DNA of 64,000 nucleotides from Bromus sterilis (taxonomy: Eukaryota > Streptophyta > Magnoliopsida > Poales > Poaceae), in contig OX465599.1 of assembly GCA_950022295.1 (NCBI GenBank), positions 281,067,501 to 281,131,500 on the forward strand, written 5' to 3'. A program made the position numbers and the translations under genes. Position 1 is the stretch's first letter, and each line of letters opens with the position of its first letter. The notes beneath the pieces were generated by a model. The model saw nothing but the letters and a program-made list of their open reading frames with translations. It was not told the DNA's origin and searched no databases. Of the stretch, positions 35,978-46,810 are shown piece by piece.

Positions 35978-36032
35978 GTAATAGTGGTAAGTATTCCCGC
36001 CTGTCACGCGGGTGACCCCGGAAACGGCGCCA
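35978..36032 (+). tRNA. Second tRNA-Asp copy, inverted, lacking acceptor 5' strand and half the T-arm
   Basis: It abuts the first copy directly and faces the other way. TAGTGGTAAGTATTCCCGCC, then TGTCACGCGGG, then TGAC-CCCGG-AAACGGCG-CCA. The T-stem 5' strand plus T-loop are missing, the same 12 bases as in the copy at 29757. Its CCA end is the PBS of the minus-strand B LTR that starts at 36043. Confidence 0.85.
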
Positions 36033-36042
36033 GAAAACTTTC

Positions 36043-37294
36043 TGATGGCAAGAGAGTGTTAATACTCTTCAAGCCCTCGTTGATTACCCCAAGTGGAGAG
36101 TGAGATATAGTGCAGCGGCAAGTTTTCCCTTGGCAAAGATACCAAGGTTTGTCTCCCGTAGGACTCCGAAGGATACAAGAAGGTGGTAAAGTGAGCAATG
36201 GCGCCGAGGTTTCTAGATTCACCTGGACCTTCACACAGATACAAATAACTTTGCTCCCAACGAGTACAGAGGAGTTGTCAATTCCTCCGGCCTTGCTGTT
36301 TACAAAGGATCAACACAAGAGATAATAATAGTGGCAACTGAAAGTAAAGACTGAAAGTAATAAGGGTGTAAAGAGTGATATGAAGATGGACCGGGGTCCC
36401 GTGATTTTCACTAGTGATGTCTCTCTGCCAAAAGACGATAAAAGTGCTAGCGAGGTAAACAAATCACAGTTGGGCAATTGACAGGATTATGAAGGCACCG
36501 CAATGCTAACTATGCTGCAAAGAAAGGAAGGGCTCAAAAGGAATGGGAAGTACGCCAAGGTAAGTAGACCGAAATCCATCTGCATCTACTACGAATCATC
36601 CACCTTGAGATATCTATCCAGAACATCTCGCTAATATTAAGTTGCGAATCCCACCTAAAGTGTAAACTGAAAGCAACAGACAACTGCATTAAAAGAACTA
36701 TGCGCGTAAAGTAAACAATCCTTGCACACGCAGGTACAAACACAATTGTTTTATCCCTAGTGGAAACAACACATCCCCAAGTCTCATGTTTCTGTCACTC
36801 AAGCTAGACATCGAGGGGCTGAACCCACAATCAAGCATAACGCTCTCTCTTGGAGTTGCAAATAAAATACTTGGCCAAAGCAAATACCGCAACGGAGAAC
36901 ATGCAAGAATTTACTCAAGAACAAAATATAAAAGAGAAGAACAAAATATATTTCTCATCACAATTTGAACATAGTCTCATAATCCATCAGATCCCAACAA
37001 ACTCAGCATAGCAACAACATTAATTACATAGATGCCTCGATCATGTGAGGCAGGTCACGAGGACTCGAAAGTGGAAGCACAAAAGGGGGAGAGATAGATC
37101 ACATAGCTACTGGTCACGGACCCATGGTCCAAGGGAAACTACTCACGGTACATACGGGAGGCGTCCATGGCTATGGAGGGTCTCCCGGAGGGGGTAGCTT
37201 CTCCCGGCAGGGTGCCGGAGCAGCTTCTCCAGGCAGCCCTGATCTAGAAACGGCGGCGGTGGCGGAACAGAGGCGAGATCGCGAAAAAGGAGTT
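36043..37294 (-). mobile_element. B-family LTR, 3' three quarters
   Basis: It matches the two complete B LTRs (54070-55724 and 60817-62471) from their ATCA end up to the sequence AAAAAGGAGT at 37284-37293. There it is fused to an inverted D internal fragment that also contains AAAAAGGAGT. The U3 part with TATA and hairpin is absent. Confidence 0.85.
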
Positions 37295-38390
37295 TGGATG
37301 CACAAGCAGAATTCCGCTTGGTGCGAGTGAAGGCTAGCAAAAGACTGGGAAGCGACCAACTAGAGAGCAATAATTGTCATAATCATGCAGAGCGACAAAG
37401 TAACATTGAATCAGGCATGAAAGTGATATGACTATTCTGAAATAAAAAGGTCATCAAGGCATGATAGACATATCAGTCATAAACATGTGTGAAGATGTGC
37501 CAAGTCAATCCAAGAATTCTCCGAAGGGAAATACCACTTCAATTTGCCAAACCATGAGCAATGCAATGCATGTAAATCATTCCAACAACATATTATGCAC
37601 CCTATCTATTTGAGATCAGCCACAAAGAAAGTATGAACACTGGGAAATCATTGTAAACATAGCACTATGTCGCTACAAGCTGGTCTCTAGATCATAAGCA
37701 CAGGCATATGTATAAGAGTAGAAACAAAAAGAGCTCATACCTGTTTTCCTTGTTGCTTCCCTTCCGTCGATCTTCGTCATTACTGCCTTGTCAATTGCAC
37801 GACCGAACGTAGGAAATATATAATCAAATGCCATCACGAACTCGAGCTAAACTCTGAAAACAAAGCAAATTAAAGAGATAAAGGAAATATTTTTGGGTTT
37901 TTTCAAAGGTTTAACGAAAGGAAAAGAAAAGAGAAATATTTTTGTTGTTTTTGCAAAATAAAAGAACAAAGAAGAACGGGGAAAATCTTCGAAAAGATCA
38001 AAATAAAAAATAAAAGAAAACGAATAATACAATAGAAAAGTGAGAAGGGCACGTACTCCCCCAAGCTTAGGATTTTGGCCTAAGTTGGTAGCAGCTACTT
38101 CCCCCAGGAGCCTCCTACTCCGGGGTAGTGGTAAGTCCAGGAGTCGTATGAGCCCTCCGGTGCGTACACCGAAGTCCTCGGGTCCTCCCATGAGGAAGGT
38201 CCTGTGATCCAAGCGGAAGAAGACCCCTCGCCATGCTCGGTGAAGGTCTCTCCCTGGAAAGGTGGGAACTCACCATGCTCCTCCTCGTCGGGCACAAACC
38301 CCTCCATGGGGTTATGCGGCTGGTAATGAGCCATGACCTCTCAGCCTTCCGAGTTGAGGACCCTCTTCAACTCCCTTTGTTACCAGAAGG
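37295..38390 (-). mobile_element. D-family internal fragment, inverted
   Basis: Reverse complement of roughly 12560-13540 of the D element, including the PPT-like motif near 38057-38071 and the end of the ATHILA-type ORF. About 38341-38390 has no clear partner. At about 38391 the orientation flips. Confidence 0.75.
38095..38334 (-). pseudogene. C-terminal fragment of the D ATHILA-type ORF
   Basis: It encodes SSWEDPRTSVYAPEGSY and YHYPGVGGS, matching the Ser/Gly/Tyr-rich tail at 12640-12745. It is cut off from the rest of its gene, whose middle part lies next to it in the opposite orientation. Confidence 0.7.
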
Positions 38391-38882
38391 AGACCGACAT
38401 GCAACGCACAAAGATTTCCAGCATTTTTTTTCCCCAACCTCAGGTATTTTGCGTATTATATTGCTAGATGGGTGTTGGCTCGTGACAACACGAGCAGTGG
38501 TTCTGCACCAGATTTTTCTATTTATGCGAACGCCCTCTCTGATAGGAATGATTATAATGTGGGTGCCGTAATTGCTTGGCGCCTTGTTACGAACAGTAAC
38601 AAGGGTGACTTATATGGTGGCGTTTGCGCCACACTTATCCTTGAGTCTCTTGAGCGAACCCCGCATCCTGATGATGTTCCCTTTTCATACGCAAGTCTCG
38701 ATCTTGCTGCTATGAAGCGGCATAAGTTTGTTACCATGACTTCCCAGTTTGGTAACCTTGATTATATTTTGAGGTTTGAAAAGACCATTACTCGTGAGAT
38801 CGGTCTACCTGCACCACTTTTGTTTGATAACACCATAAGGAACAAAGCATTTCCGATTTTCTGGCAATGTATCTTTGTTTGA
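38391..38882 (+). pseudogene. Middle fragment of the D ATHILA-type ORF, plus orientation
   Basis: It matches about 12015-12480: LRYFAYYIARWVLARDNTSS, then GDLYGGVCATLILES and DLAAMKRHKFVTM. It is open across the position where the main D copy has a TAG (GAG here). It is inverted relative to 37295-38390, so the D piece was broken and one part flipped. It ends in unassigned bases before an A LTR fragment at 38899. Confidence 0.75.
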
Positions 38883-38898
38883 TAATACTCACATTTGG

Positions 38899-39463
38899 CC
38901 TCGAGGGAGAACTACTCCCGCTTCATGGAGGGAGGAAGCAACGTTGATGGAGATGAATCCGGGGGCACTTCCCCGTCCCGGCAGGGTGCCGGCATAGGAA
39001 TTCTGGTCCCCCGTAGCTTGTCGGCGGAGATCGGAATTGCTTCTGGAGAAAAGGGGTCTGGAATCAGGGTTTCCTCCGCGGGGGTAAAAATAGGGGCCAA
39101 AGGGGGCCCCGAGAGGGGCCACGAGGCAGTCAGAAGGGCAGGTGGCGCGGCCTAGGGCTGGGCCGCGCCAGTCACCCTCCTGGCTGCCTGGTAGTGGCCC
39201 TCCCTTCCTTCCTTGGTGATTTCGGAACCTTCCGGACGCTGATTTTTTATATAATTTTTCCGGAATTTTTGGAGCACTTTTAATGGTCGGAAAACCTGAA
39301 ATACAAAAACAGTAGAAAACAGGAACTGGCAACTGGGTGCACTCAGTTAATAAGTTAGTCCAAATATGATCAAAAGTGTATGGAAGTGTATGTAAAACAT
39401 GGCAAAGTCACACAAAACATGCATGGAGCAAGCAGAAATTATAGATACGTTTGGGATGTATCA
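38899..39463 (-). mobile_element. A-family LTR, 5' part only, inverted
   Basis: On the minus strand it starts TGATACATCC at 39463. It carries the TATA-like run, the hairpin module (39200-39119) and the conserved CCATGAAGCGGGAGTAGTTC, then breaks off at CCTCGAGG. The R-U5 part is missing. Confidence 0.85.
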
Positions 39464-39841
39464 ACATCCCCAAGCTTAATTCCTGCTCGTCCTTGAGTAG
39501 GTAAATGATAACAAGCATAATTTCTGTGGTGACATGCCACACAACCATATAAGGACTTTGAATTAAAGCAATCAAAGCATGCAATTCAATTCAAGTCTTA
39601 ACAAGCAAGAGTCTATATTAGCATTGACACAAGCAAGAAAAGAACAAAAGGTGCAAGAGCTCTCGCTGTCCGTGACTCGAATGTCTCCAGATGGTGTTTG
39701 CGTGCAAGCAGGGGACTCGGAAAAAGAGAGAAAAAAGTTGTTGAGAACAACTATCTACTAAAGTTTCACACTTGATCTCCTTTGGATTCTTATCTTGACT
39801 CGTCCCCAAACCACTAGCCAGGTACAAGTCAAACAGATCCA
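39464..39841 (-). mobile_element. A-type internal tail with PPT, inverted
   Basis: Reverse of the last ~370 bases of an A internal region, with PPT complement CATCCCCAAGCTT next to the LTR. It is interrupted at 39841 by the insertion of the next A element. The last five bases ATCCA would be its target-site duplication. The partner is not visible because the right end of that element is deleted. Confidence 0.75.
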
Positions 39842-41299
39842 TGATACGTCCCAAATGTATCTATAATTTCTGCTTGCTCCATGCATCTTTTGTGTGACTT
39901 TGCCATGTTTTGCTTGAACTTTCATACACTTTTGAGCATATTTGGACTAACCTAGTAACTCAGTGCACCCAGTTGCCAGTTCCTGTTTTCTACTGTTTTT
40001 GTATTTCAGGTTTTCCGACCATTAAAAGTGCGCCAAAAATTCTGGAAAAATTATATAAAAAATCAGCGTCCCGGAAGCTTCCGGAATCACAAGGAAGGAA
40101 GGGAGGGCCACCACCAGGCAGCCAGGAGGGTGCCTGGCGCGGCCCAGCCCTAGGCCGCACCACCTGCCCTTCTGACTGCCTCGTGGCCCCTCTCGGTGGC
40201 CCCTTTGGCCCCTATTTTTACCCCCACGGAGGAAACCTTGATTCCAGACCCCTTTTCTCCAGAAGCAATTCCGATCTCCGCCGCCATTTCCGACAAGATT
40301 CGGGGGATCAGAATTCCTGTGTCGGCACCCTTCCGGAACGGGAAAGTGCCCCCGGATTCATCTCCATCAACGTTGCTTCCTTCCTCCATGAAGCGGGAGT
40401 AGTTCCTCCTCGGGGCTGAGGTTTCTACCAGTAGCTATGTGGTCTTCTCTCTCTCCCATGATGTGATCTTGATTATGATCATAGGCAATGTTTATCTAGG
40501 GTGATCCCATTATGTTTCCCCTTCTTCTATGTATTGGATTGATGTACTCAATTGATCTTATCTAGTATAATCTCCGAGACCATGGTGACAGCTGGTCTAT
40601 TGCACATGGAATTAGAAGAATAATTTCATGAGTGATTTCCTCTTTTGTGTGTGGATTGAAGATTGAGAGTCTTTTGGTGCTTGTCTTTGACTATCCTTTA
40701 GATATGTTCTGGTGATTGTGGTACTCTCTTTGGATGGCCGCGGTGACATTGGGAAATCCATAGATTGAGAACTACGAACTTTGGGGTGTGATTTTGTAGC
40801 CCTACACAATTCTCGTCCTCTCTTGACCACAAAGCAATGACCTCCGAGTACGTCTCAATTGCATGTTGTATGGGAAATATCATATGATTCGACTATGTTA
40901 ATGTTGTTGGGAGTTGCCACTAGTGAAAGTATGAAGCCTAGGCCTTGTTTCCACCATTGCAATACTGTTTGTGCTCACGTTTACCACTTGCTACCTTGCT
41001 GCACTTTTTATTCAGATTTATGTTACCTTGCTTTTCCACACCTATCACCCATATTTTACAATCTCTTCGCCGAACTAGTGCACCTATACAACTCCTAGTT
41101 GTATTAGGTGTGTTGGGACACAAGAGACTTCTTGTTTCTTAATTGCAGGGTTGCTTGAGAGAGACCATCTTCAACCTCTACATCCCTGAGTTCGATAAAC
41201 CTTAGGTCATCCACTTGAGGGAAATTGCTTCTGTCCTACAAACCTCTGCGCTTGGAGGCCCAACATAGTCTACAAGAATAGAAGCGTGCGTAGACATCA
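39842..41299 (+). mobile_element. A-family LTR 4, complete (1458 bp)
   Basis: TGATACGTCC...GACATCA, with a TATA-like TTATATAAAAAATC (about 40051-40064) and the hairpin module at 40108-40189. It is the 5' LTR of the A element whose other LTR starts at 52652. Confidence 0.9.
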
Positions 41300-41308
41300 A
41301 GCTATTTC

Positions 41309-41326
41309 TGTCGCCGTTGCCGGGGA
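41309..41326 (+). other. Primer-binding site, tRNA-Asp, one mismatch
   Basis: TGTCGCCGTTGCCGGGGA. Unlike LTRs 2 and 3 it is followed by ordinary internal sequence and not by tRNA. Confidence 0.85.
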
Positions 41327-41406
41327 GGTAATCGTTGAAGGTATATCTTTAGATCTTGCAATTAATTCTTTTTGTTTCTTGTTTTTATTTTCACTAGTTA
41401 GGCTTT

Positions 41407-42187
41407 ATGGAAAACAACAATTTTTTTATGAGAGAGCTTTATGAGCTCTATCTTGAGTTAGGACATGAAGTGTTTGAGGAGGAGATCAAAAAACCTATGG
41501 AGCTTTATTATTTGCACAACACTCATGATAGTAGTAATGTTATTTGCATGACTTCTTTGAATACTTTTGATGCTAATGATATGCAAAGCTATAAGCTTAG
41601 GGATGCTACGTTTGATGAAGATGATCTTTTTAGCCCCCAAATTTTGATGAGGAAATTTATTTTGATGATACTTTGCCTCTTATCTATGATGATTATTGTG
41701 ATGACACTTATGCTATAAAGAATAAATTTTTGCAAGTGTATCATGATAAGAATGATTCATGTGATAGCTATTTTGTTGTGTTTGCTCCCACTATTACTAA
41801 TGAGAAGGATTTTGCTTATGTGGAGAGTAACAAATTTTCTATGCTTGTAGATCATGATAAGAATTTTTTTATGTGATACTTATATTGTTGAGTTTATTAA
41901 TGATCCCACTGGAAATTATTATGAGAGGGGAACATATGCTTATAGATATTTCAATAATATCTAGTTCCCTCTCTTTATGTTGAAGGTTTTGAAGTTGCAC
42001 ATTTTTTGCCTTCCTATGCTAATATCTTTATGCTTCAATGAGTTATTTCTCTAGAAGATCCCTTTGCATCGGAAGCATGTTAGACTTAAATGTGTTTGGT
42101 ATTTGCTTCTTTATGCTCTCTTTTGTGCTTCAACTCTTATTCCTATGAGAGCATCATTAAAATCTTAAGCCTATCTTTATGGCTATA
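41407..42187 (+). pseudogene. Short zinc-knuckle-less relative of the A element 2 ORF, broken
   Basis: It starts MENNNFFMRELYELYLELGH. The second half (PTITNEKDFAYVESN, then DTYIVEFINDPTGNYYERG and FPLFMLKVLKLH) is homologous to the end of the ORF at 30676-31575; the first half is different and lacks the CCHC motif. Lesions are a one-base loss near 41637, a one-base gain in a T run near 41866, and TAG at about 41963 where the relative has AAG. Function unknown. Confidence 0.6.
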
Positions 42188-44302
42188 AAGAAAGAGCTCT
42201 AGGGGGACAACCCTTGTTATCTTTAGTTTGAGTTTTTTACTTTCAGTTTTTAGTGGTCTTGATGATTTTTACTACTGTAGCAACATCATTGTATCTTTAT
42301 TTTCAATCTTTGTGTCAAGTCTAGCCTCCGATTGCAAGAAAGTTGAAAAGTTGTGACATGCTGTCCAGAAATAGATTCTGTCCTTGGATGGAAAAATTAG
42401 CCTAAAATTACCAGATCATCTTTTTGATCTGAATTTTTTTGACAGCGTGCTCCATACAATTGAATTTCGAGCGTCTGTTCTGAGTTTTTTGATTCGAGTT
42501 GCAGAAGTACCCCTTAAAAATTCTTTTCTACCTGCTGTTCTGTTTTTCACAGATTCTGCCACGTTTTGTCTCTCCTAACTTTTGCAAACCTTAAGCTTGC
42601 TTTTTCTTTGTAAAAACTTTTTGGCAATCTTGAGAAACAGTAGCTCTTCAAGAATATCTTTATATCCAGTGGAATTTTTTTATTTATTAAGGGTACTAAC
42701 CTCTCTAATCAGCTTATGATGAGTTATGTATGAAGGGAGTTTTCAAGTGTGCGATGGAAGATGATGAAAGAAGATTCGGGAGTGTCAAGCGCTCAACCTT
42801 GGGGATGCCCCCATGCGTCCCCAAAAAATATTCAAGGAGACTCAAGCGTCTAAGCTTGGGGATGCCCCCGTGCATCCCCTTCTCCATCAACAATCATCAG
42901 TTCGTCCTTCGTCTCACTATATTTTTATCACTTCATGCGTTATGTGCTATGCTTGGAGCGTCTCGCTCTTAGGTTTTATTTTTAGTTTTATTTAGCTTTG
43001 CTTGCTGTTCATAACAAGTTAGATCCCGTCTTACTTTGTGTGGGAGAGAAACACGCTCCACTTTCAAAATCTAGAACACATCATAGGATTCTTCATGCCT
43101 ATCTTTTTGCTGTTGTGTGTTCTTTATTTTTTCGTAGCTACTGCCATGTGTAGTTTTAGTCTTAGTTTGTCTTAGCAAGAGCCTTGGCTTTTGTTTAGTT
43201 TGTCGCTGGAACTCTCTTTAGTTTTCATGTTTATCTTGTTAAGAGAGTTGGTTGTTGCACTGAGTTGTGTCTTGTTTTGAGAAGTAGGTGATTGGGGTTG
43301 CTATTTAATTTCAGTAGTAACTTGCAATAGTTTTGAGGCATTGCTTTGACTAATGTTTGGACTTTTGGTGTCAAGAGCTTTAGCCTATTAGTGATAGATG
43401 TCGTATTTTGGGAAATCCGTGTTTATTTTCAACACCTACAAAACTAGTTGAGAACTCTAGCTACTAGATGGATCGATTATCTTTGGAGGGATCGAATATT
43501 AGAGTACACTCACGTACCATGAGTCGAGGATGCGCAAGGATAACCAAACCCCCATACACGCATCCTCGGTGTACTTGTCTCTTTGTGAACCTCCTTATTA
43601 GATTGAGAGTCACCGATAATAAGTGCATGAGTTCTTCGGACTAATGTAAGTATTGAAAGTTGGCACTTCCACCTCCTCATATTTGCTAGCCTCTCCCGTG
43701 CCGTGCATTGCCTTCTTCTCATTCTGAGAGTTGGCGTCCACCTTCGCCGGTACATTCAAACCCTTGGCATGATACGCTCTGTCATCATAAACCTCCTTAT
43801 ATCTTTCCTCAAAACAGCCACCATACCTACCTATCAAGGCATTTCCATGGCCTTTCCGAGATATATTGCCATGCAACATCCACCTCTTCATGACTTGATC
43901 TTCATGTCCTACATGTTCCTGCTACACTGGCAGCGACATACATTGCATACATCATGATAGCTACATTTTCTTTATGTTGAATACTTTTGTAAATTGTGAA
44001 AGATCTTCTGTACTTCTTTTAATATATAGAGTGTTGGCCCTAAAGTGAGGAAAAGATCCCAAAGTGGACAAATCAAAAGATCCCAAAGAGGACAAATGAG
44101 AGTTAAATAGAAAGATCCATTGAGGCCACCAAAAAAATACAAAAAAATAGAAAAAGAGAAAAAAGAAATAAAAAGAGAGAAGGGGCACATTACTATTCCT
44201 TTTTGAGAGATCCACACTCGTACTTCCTCTTATATCTTGTACTCCATAGAGATCATCATCATGCATATAGCTATGTGGGGACCTTCACACTATAGAACTT
44301 GG
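42188..44302 (+). mobile_element. Non-coding 3' internal region, A element 3, first part
   Basis: It contains the PPT-like motif at 42852-42864 (an upstream copy has decayed to AACCTTGGGGATG), a frameshifted antisense ORF (43510-43891), and the GATCCCAAAG purine stretch (44050-44190). It is interrupted by the Tekay-like element and resumes at 51962-52651, which ends in the PPT at 52639-52651. Confidence 0.75.
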
Positions 44303-44307
44303 CTTGT
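44303..44307. repeat. Target-site duplication CTTGT, left
   Basis: Identical to 51957-51961. Empty versions of the site (GGCTTGTATATTCC) are at about 33771 and 27600. Confidence 0.95.
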
Positions 44308-46641
44308 TGTAACATCCCAATTTTCTAAATTCGGATGTTAATAGATCATCATATGCATCTCATGCTGTTTCCGACTTTTTCTGGAGTTTTAAAATATTTT
44401 TAAAAATTTTTCAACACATGGCAGTTCGCTGGAGAGTATATAAAAGGACTTATCCCCATTTTTTAAATTGTTGGAAAATAGTTTAAAATATTTTTGGGAG
44501 ACTTTTTAATTTTACTTTGGAGTTATAAATATTTTCTAAAATTATTTTTGGAATTTATTTATGCTCTAGAAAAGTTTTTAAATCAATTTTCGGAGTTTTC
44601 GGTATTTTTAAAATGCGAGAAAAGTATTTAAAAATATTTAAAAATAAGTTGCAAAGTTTTTATTTTTTTTTATTATTTTGGTCAAGACAAAAATTCAATT
44701 TTATTATTTTAAAAATATTTGCGAAGACGAAATTTTAAAATAAATTTCCGTGATTTTTCTAATATTGTTTTGGGCCTAATGTGCCTGCTTTGTTTTTTTT
44801 TCTCCGCAGACCGATTTGGTATTTATCTCGGATTAATTTTTTTTTCCAGATCTGGATTCAAACCGCCCGGGGACCCGATCGCGTTTTTCATAAATTTTTT
44901 ATTTACGTACGGGCCCTTTTTACAGTAGAACCCCCCGGTACCCCCGTTTTTCACCCGATACCGTTTTCGCGACTACTTTTTAACCGTAGCTTGGAATCGA
45001 GTGATTCCAGTTGCATTGAGACCGTGTAGAAATTTTCTAGCCAGTAGACCTAGTGTTATAGAAGTTTGAAGTACTTAAATTTGGATCCCAATCTGATCCA
45101 AATTTGAACTTCCGGCAGCCGTAACTTTTTAACGGTGCCCCCGTTTGCGCCGTTTATTTTTGCGTTGGTTTTTATTTGACAAGTACTTTAAGGTTAGCTA
45201 CTGTTAGGCAAGTTTTTCTAATGTTCTTTTAATGTTTATTATTGTTTGAGCATAATTGTATTGAATATATGATTGATTGGTGCTATGTTTGCTCGTATAG
45301 ATTGTCCGGAGTGTGCCGCCTCGTATTGTGAGGATTGTGACCGTCAGGACCAGCAAGAAGGCAAGTGATGCTTTGACCATACTCATACCTATATTTTCTA
45401 TATGCATTATGTTAGGAAATATCACTCTATTGCATGATAGGTAGTTTATTTTACTGTTGCTGCAAAACCAGTTAGGATAGCCACATGTTTTGACTTGTCT
45501 ACCGTAGATCAACCTAGCCGTGTTGTTAATTTATTGCTATGCTTTGTAGACGAGGTTGGGCTGTGAGAATTCATGGTGTGCATGTGAGCTATTTAATAAA
45601 CCGTGTAGCAACTTTATAATAAATAGAAATCACTTCTGGACGGGCGGGTTGCATCCCGGTAGTTGTGCCTTGTCTAAGGACAGTTCCGGGGTTAAATGCA
45701 CCCAATGGTTGTTTTGGTGGTGAACCGGGTGCGTCATGGCGAGTACCCTCTGACGCAGTGGGCGCCGTCCAGGCTCAAAAAGATCAGACATGCAATATTA
45801 CTAGTAGCTTCCGTGTACAGCCACTGGCTATATGGGCTCTGGCTTAGCACGAGTACGTTGTGGGGAACCTGGCCCTGGTAGCTAGCTGATGTAGATGTGT
45901 GGTTAGGTGTACCGGCTACCAAAGGGTGGAGGCAACCTCTTCAGAAAGTCTTTGTCTCAATCTTCGGGTTGAGTCCAGTGGGGAACGTGTACAACCTCTG
46001 CAGAGCGTATAAACTGATCATGATTAGCCGTGTCCACGGTTACGGACGAACTTTGAGCAACTAGTTAGTACTGTTGATGAATGATCTTGACAGATGAAAA
46101 CTTAATAATAATTTGGTTGGGACAAGAGTAGCATGGGTTGCTGTGTGTTTCAGGTAGATTTCAACTTAAAACTTTGACTAGTTTAGTTCAGGAGAAAATT
46201 GGCTTTCTGCAAAACTAAACCATAAGCCTTTCCTTTGACTTACCTTGCATGTAGTTGTAGGTCCTTTATATTAAATTTTCCGTGTCACCTGCCGTACAAA
46301 TCAGATGTACTGACCCATTGTCGGGCTGTAACCTTCGGTGTTGCAGGTTTTTCAGACGATCAGTAAGGTGCGTTAGGGGTTGCGAGTCTACACTCAGCAT
46401 GTTCGCATGTGGCTGTTGATGGACTCCATGTTATTTGCTTTTGCTTCCGCTATATTTATATTGAATAAGCTAGCCTTGAGCTATGCAACTTGTTATTTAT
46501 TTTACTCTGGATCATACGTTGTAATAATGACGCACTTGTACTTTGATATACATCTATAATAATGTGTGTGCCAGCGAGTTCGATCCAGGGACTGTCACTT
46601 GAGCACAGAGACTTCAATTCGGTGTGAATTGGGTCGCTACA
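44308..46641 (+). repeat. 5' LTR of the Tekay-like element (2334 bp)
   Basis: TGTAACATCCC...GGTCGCTACA, directly followed by GA and the iMet PBS. The first 700 bases are strikingly A/T-rich with many AAAATATTT-type runs. Confidence 0.9.
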
Positions 46642-46643
46642 GA

Positions 46644-46661
46644 TGGTATCAGAGCAGTGTG
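46644..46661 (+). other. Primer-binding site, initiator tRNA-Met
   Basis: TGGTATCAGAGC matches the usual 12-base complement of plant tRNA-iMet; the bases after it diverge. This contrasts with the tRNA-Asp PBS of the other families. Confidence 0.9.
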
Positions 46662-46810
46662 TTGACTGTAGGACGTGACCCTAGAAAATGGAGTAGAAAA
46701 GCCATAGAAATCAAAATATTACTTTATATCACTCTGTCTTGTACTTACTTACCTCCTCTATCTCGTATTCATACCTATTCTAATCTTGCCTTACCTCTCT
46801 TTGATTATAG

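Noticed and set aside
36059..37370. Short frames in the B LTR copies
   Set aside because: They are shared between copies only because the LTR is repeated. They lie in U3/R/U5, and no protein of this kind is known for these elements.
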